Assembly: GCF_001612765.1 (NCBI RefSeq)
Contig: NZ_BDBB01000008.1
Span: 62,001 to 126,000, forward strand
Reading direction: 5' to 3'
DNA: 64,000 nucleotides
Origin: Nocardia arthritidis NBRC 100137
Lineage (GTDB): Bacteria > Actinomycetota > Actinomycetes > Mycobacteriales > Mycobacteriaceae
In this document: positions 61,719 through 64,000 of the stretch, piece by piece
How positions within the stretch are numbered: the first letter of the stretch is position 1
How the letters are laid out: every line of letters starts with the position of its first letter
The notes under the pieces: generated by a model
What the model was told of the DNA's origin: nothing
Seen by the model: only the letters and a program-made list of their open reading frames with translations
The model's database searches: none
Position numbers and translations under genes: made by a program

Positions 61719-63503
61719 TCAGCTGGTCCGCAGCTCGAGGGCGGCGATGACGCAGTGCAGGATATCCACGGGATCCAGCCCCGGAACGCGACGACTTCGG
61801 CGGTCCGCGGGAAGCTTGCCTGTTTCCCGGTCACTTCGCGCGTCGATGACGGCAACGGGCTCGCACTCGAGATACAGGCCGCCGGGAACGGTGCCGGTCG
61901 CCCGGCAGGCTCGGAAGAACGCGTGGATTCCGTCGAGGGCACCGTCGACGCGAAGGGTCGCGGTGCCGTGCTTCGTTCGCCTGGTCGGCATCGGATCGCA
62001 CACCCAGCAGACCGGGGTTTCGCACGCGGCGGCCGCGGCGAACAACGTAGGAAGCGTGTCGAGGGTGCGGGCGGGGCCGAGTCGAGGCGCGAGCGTGAGT
62101 CTGCCCGGCAGCCTCCGCGGATTCAGCGCTCGGCACAGGCGCTCGACGTCGTGCGGGGTGGTCGTGGGACCGAGCGCTACCGCGACGGGGTTGCCGACAC
62201 CCGCGGCGAACCGCACACGTTCCCGCGCGGGATAGCCGATCCACACCAGGTGTGCCGAACGATCCCACCATCGCCCGTCCGGCCCCGGCCGCGTCGATGC
62301 GGCAGGGTTCGGCAGCGTCGGCTCGCGCGAGATACACGGGGGCGCAATCGAATTGTGCAGTTCGTGAGCGCCCGGCGGGGCGATCGCGGCGATGGGCAGC
62401 AGTCCGCCGACCGTGCGGAGCAGATCGCGTCGCACCGGGTCGGGGCACCGATCCGCGGCCTGGTGCAGCACGCTCACGCACAGCGTGAGCGGCAGGCGGT
62501 CATCGGGCCACTCGCCGAGTCCCTGGGCGGCGCGGAGGTTTCCGGGATGCCGCCTGGGCGCTCGTTCTATGGTGACGGACGTTTCGCCCAGCACATGCGC
62601 CATGATCGCCGCTGCGGCATGCGTCAGCGCCCGGCGGTCTGCGACCGCCCGAGTTTCGCCTCCTGACGATGTGCCGTTCCGCCCGCCGAGGTGCAGCACG
62701 AAACCCTCTCCGCGTGCCGCCATCGCCAAACTGGTTGTGAGCGCGTCACATTCGTCCGGGTGATTCAGTGTGGGCATCGGCCGCGAACGCCGCGCACCGT
62801 TCGGCGGGGTTGCGGATTCCTCGGCGTACCGCTCGCTGCCCCGGAGATCGTGCATGGGGAATAGTTGTCTCGGAATTCCGGACGATGCCGCCCGCGCGAG
62901 CACCGGTTCATCGGCCCAAGGCTGATCGTCGCCGGTTGTGGCGGCGAAGTCAGGGGGAATGACGTCGGGATTGAACGACTCCCGGATATAACAGAGCGGC
63001 TGGTCTCCGAGCAGCATGACGTAGGCGCGCGCCGCGCACACCCGACCGTCCGGCCACGTCGTCACGCCGGTCCGCAAGAGGCGCCGCCGCTGGGATAGCC
63101 CACGGGAGATCAGGCCGGATCCGATCGGCATGCCCACGTCGTCCAACCCCGAAGCGGCCGCGCTCGAGCGCCCGGCGACGACGTAGTTGACGGACGCGGT
63201 GACCAAGTCGGCGTTGACCAGGCAGGAGTGGCGCACGAGGACGCGATCGGTACCGGACACGCGCAGGGCATCGGTGACGGTGTTCGGCAGCAGCCCGGCC
63301 GCGACAGCGTCCTGTCGCAACACCCGCACCTGGAGGTCGGTGCCCAATATCGCCGACAGGGCGGGCGTGGTGAATCCGTCGCTCGCCAGCAGCATCCTGG
63401 TCAGGGGGTGGCCGAATCGCCTTATTTCGCTGTGGTTTCGGAAACCCGAACCACCGGGCGGGCAGTCACCCGGTGGTTCGGGGCCGGTGTGCGTGATCGT
63501 CAC
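61719..63503 (-). CDS. chorismate-lyase-like / class II DAHP-synthase-like fusion
   Basis: 594 aa. Residues about 25-185 resemble the chorismate pyruvate-lyase (UbiC/DUF98) fold: TRMLLASDGFTTPAL, VLVRHSCLV, IGSGLISRGL. Residues about 240-590 align with class II DAHP synthase: RGEGFVLHLGG, GRWWDRSAHLVWIGYPARER, GNPVAVALGPTTTPHDVERL, RRLPGRLTLAPRLGP, VCWVCDPM and GTVPGGLYLE. The usual metal-ligand Cys in GGDCAE is here GGRNGT, and the His of DPMHGNT is here DPMPTRR. The synthase half is therefore probably inactive or altered, perhaps a shikimate-pathway ligand sensor. The function is uncertain. Confidence 0.7.
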   Translation of the reverse strand: MTITHTGPEPPGDCPPGGSGFRNHSEIRRFGHPLTRMLLASDGFTTPALSAILGTDLQVRVLRQDAVAAGLLPNTVTDALRVSGTDRVLVRHSCLVNADLVTASVNYVVAGRSSAAASGLDDVGMPIGSGLISRGLSQRRRLLRTGVTTWPDGRVCAARAYVMLLGDQPLCYIRESFNPDVIPPDFAATTGDDQPWADEPVLARAASSGIPRQLFPMHDLRGSERYAEESATPPNGARRSRPMPTLNHPDECDALTTSLAMAARGEGFVLHLGGRNGTSSGGETRAVADRRALTHAAAAIMAHVLGETSVTIERAPRRHPGNLRAAQGLGEWPDDRLPLTLCVSVLHQAADRCPDPVRRDLLRTVGGLLPIAAIAPPGAHELHNSIAPPCISREPTLPNPAASTRPGPDGRWWDRSAHLVWIGYPARERVRFAAGVGNPVAVALGPTTTPHDVERLCRALNPRRLPGRLTLAPRLGPARTLDTLPTLFAAAAACETPVCWVCDPMPTRRTKHGTATLRVDGALDGIHAFFRACRATGTVPGGLYLECEPVAVIDARSDRETGKLPADRRSRRVPGLDPVDILHCVIAALELRTS

Positions 63504-63552
63504 GACCGGCTCCGTGCACTGACTATCACGAGAGATCCGTACGAGACCGGCA

Positions 63553-64000
63553 CTAGAGGATGGGCGCGCCGGCTGTGGTCGGTGGGAGTACGGGCCGGGC
63601 CACGGCTTCGATTTCCTCGTCCGTCCTGGGTCGATCGGTCAGGCCGAGCACCGGTTCGGTCGTGATTCGCAGTTCGCCGGTGGTGGTGTCGGCCAAGGGG
63701 TCGCGCCAGTGATCCCACACCACGGACATGTCGAGGTGACCCATGTATTCGAGATTCGCCGACTCCGCGTGGAGATGTTCGGCCGCGGAGATGATGGTTT
63801 CGGTCGCGGTGCGCTGTTGCGCTCCCGAGGACTCGTCCATGTCGGTCAGGCCCGCCATGATCTCGGTGAACTGGGCCTGCTTCGTGTCGCCGCTGTGCCC
63901 GGTGGTGAGCGTGCCCGCATGCGCGAAGTATTCCTCCGAGCCGACGTACTGCTCGTACATGCGCGAGACCAGGACGAGGAATCGCGTGTAGGCCCGGCGA
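63553..64000 (-). CDS. partial protein of unknown function, runs off the window
   Basis: The frame is open to the right edge (RRAYTRFLVLVSRMYEQYVG), so the N-terminus is outside. The visible 149 residues are acidic and helical: EYFAHAGTLTTGHSG, FTEIMAGLTDMDES, EYMGHLDMSVVWDHW, then a Pro-rich end. No family is recognised. It lies 49 bp upstream of the chorismate-lyase/DAHPS-like gene on the same strand, so the two may be cotranscribed. Confidence 0.6.
   Translation of the reverse strand, partial: RRAYTRFLVLVSRMYEQYVGSEEYFAHAGTLTTGHSGDTKQAQFTEIMAGLTDMDESSGAQQRTATETIISAAEHLHAESANLEYMGHLDMSVVWDHWRDPLADTTTGELRITTEPVLGLTDRPRTDEEIEAVARPVLPPTTAGAPIL

Noticed and set aside
1..64000. tRNA, rRNA, CRISPR array, riboswitch
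   Set aside because: I looked for tRNA-like CCA ends and cloverleaf arms, regularly spaced repeats and known leader motifs by eye and found none; a covariance-model scan would be needed to exclude small RNAs.

Overview
The window is about 64 kb of high-GC DNA (mostly 65-72% by eye) with GTG starts, tight ATGA/GTGA overlaps, WXG100 (ESX) relics, a conservon-like signalling operon, a LIP-type secretory lipase and a fatty-acid-type catabolic operon. This fits a mycolic-acid actinomycete, most like Nocardia. That assignment comes from gene content only. I saw no rRNA, tRNA or CRISPR array.

Layout. (1) 1-11 kb: the 3' tip of a paralogue of the gene at 16.3 kb, an RDD membrane protein, an MFS transporter, a kinase-ATPase-LuxR fusion regulator, and a minus-strand acyl-CoA/alcohol-type operon (thiolase remnant, two SDRs, two MDR oxidoreductases, MaoC, TetR). 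(2) 11-20 kb: an SF1 helicase with a C-terminal nuclease-like domain, then a patch of small exported or membrane proteins broken up by IS5-family ends, one intact IS5-like element and one truncated copy, a lipoprotein, and a polymorphic-toxin remnant with two tandem immunity-like genes. (3) 19.8-26.6 kb: a divergent locus. On the minus strand are a small ORF, a DUF4254 protein, a ThiC-like radical SAM enzyme, a nucleotidyltransferase and a GalE-like epimerase. On the plus strand are a zinc-ribbon/XRE/TPR regulator and an APH-type kinase. I regard this as the best candidate for an undescribed pathway. (4) 26.7-29.4 kb: an IS110 transposase, frameshifted WXG100 relics, an immunity-like gene and a DUF397 relic.

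(5) 30.0-47.7 kb: a complete type 2 BREX (Pgl) phage-defence operon, pglW-pglX-pglY-pglZ-brxD-brxHI. Five of the junctions overlap or abut, so it is probably one transcript. PglW carries a degenerate first kinase domain, and the middle of pglX is clearly lower in GC than its flanks. (6) 48-55.8 kb: a winged-helix protein, a free-standing phosphohistidine swivel domain, a twice-frameshifted HTH gene facing an FAD monooxygenase across two perfect operators, a decayed alpha/beta hydrolase, a small membrane protein, ArfB, a DUF6882-like protein, a secretory lipase and an orphan. (7) 56-64 kb: a GMC oxidoreductase converging on a conservon-type operon (NIT-domain histidine kinase, roadblock, DUF742) without an adjacent GTPase; a chorismate-lyase-like/class II DAHP-synthase-like fusion that has lost key metal ligands; and a partial gene running off the right edge.
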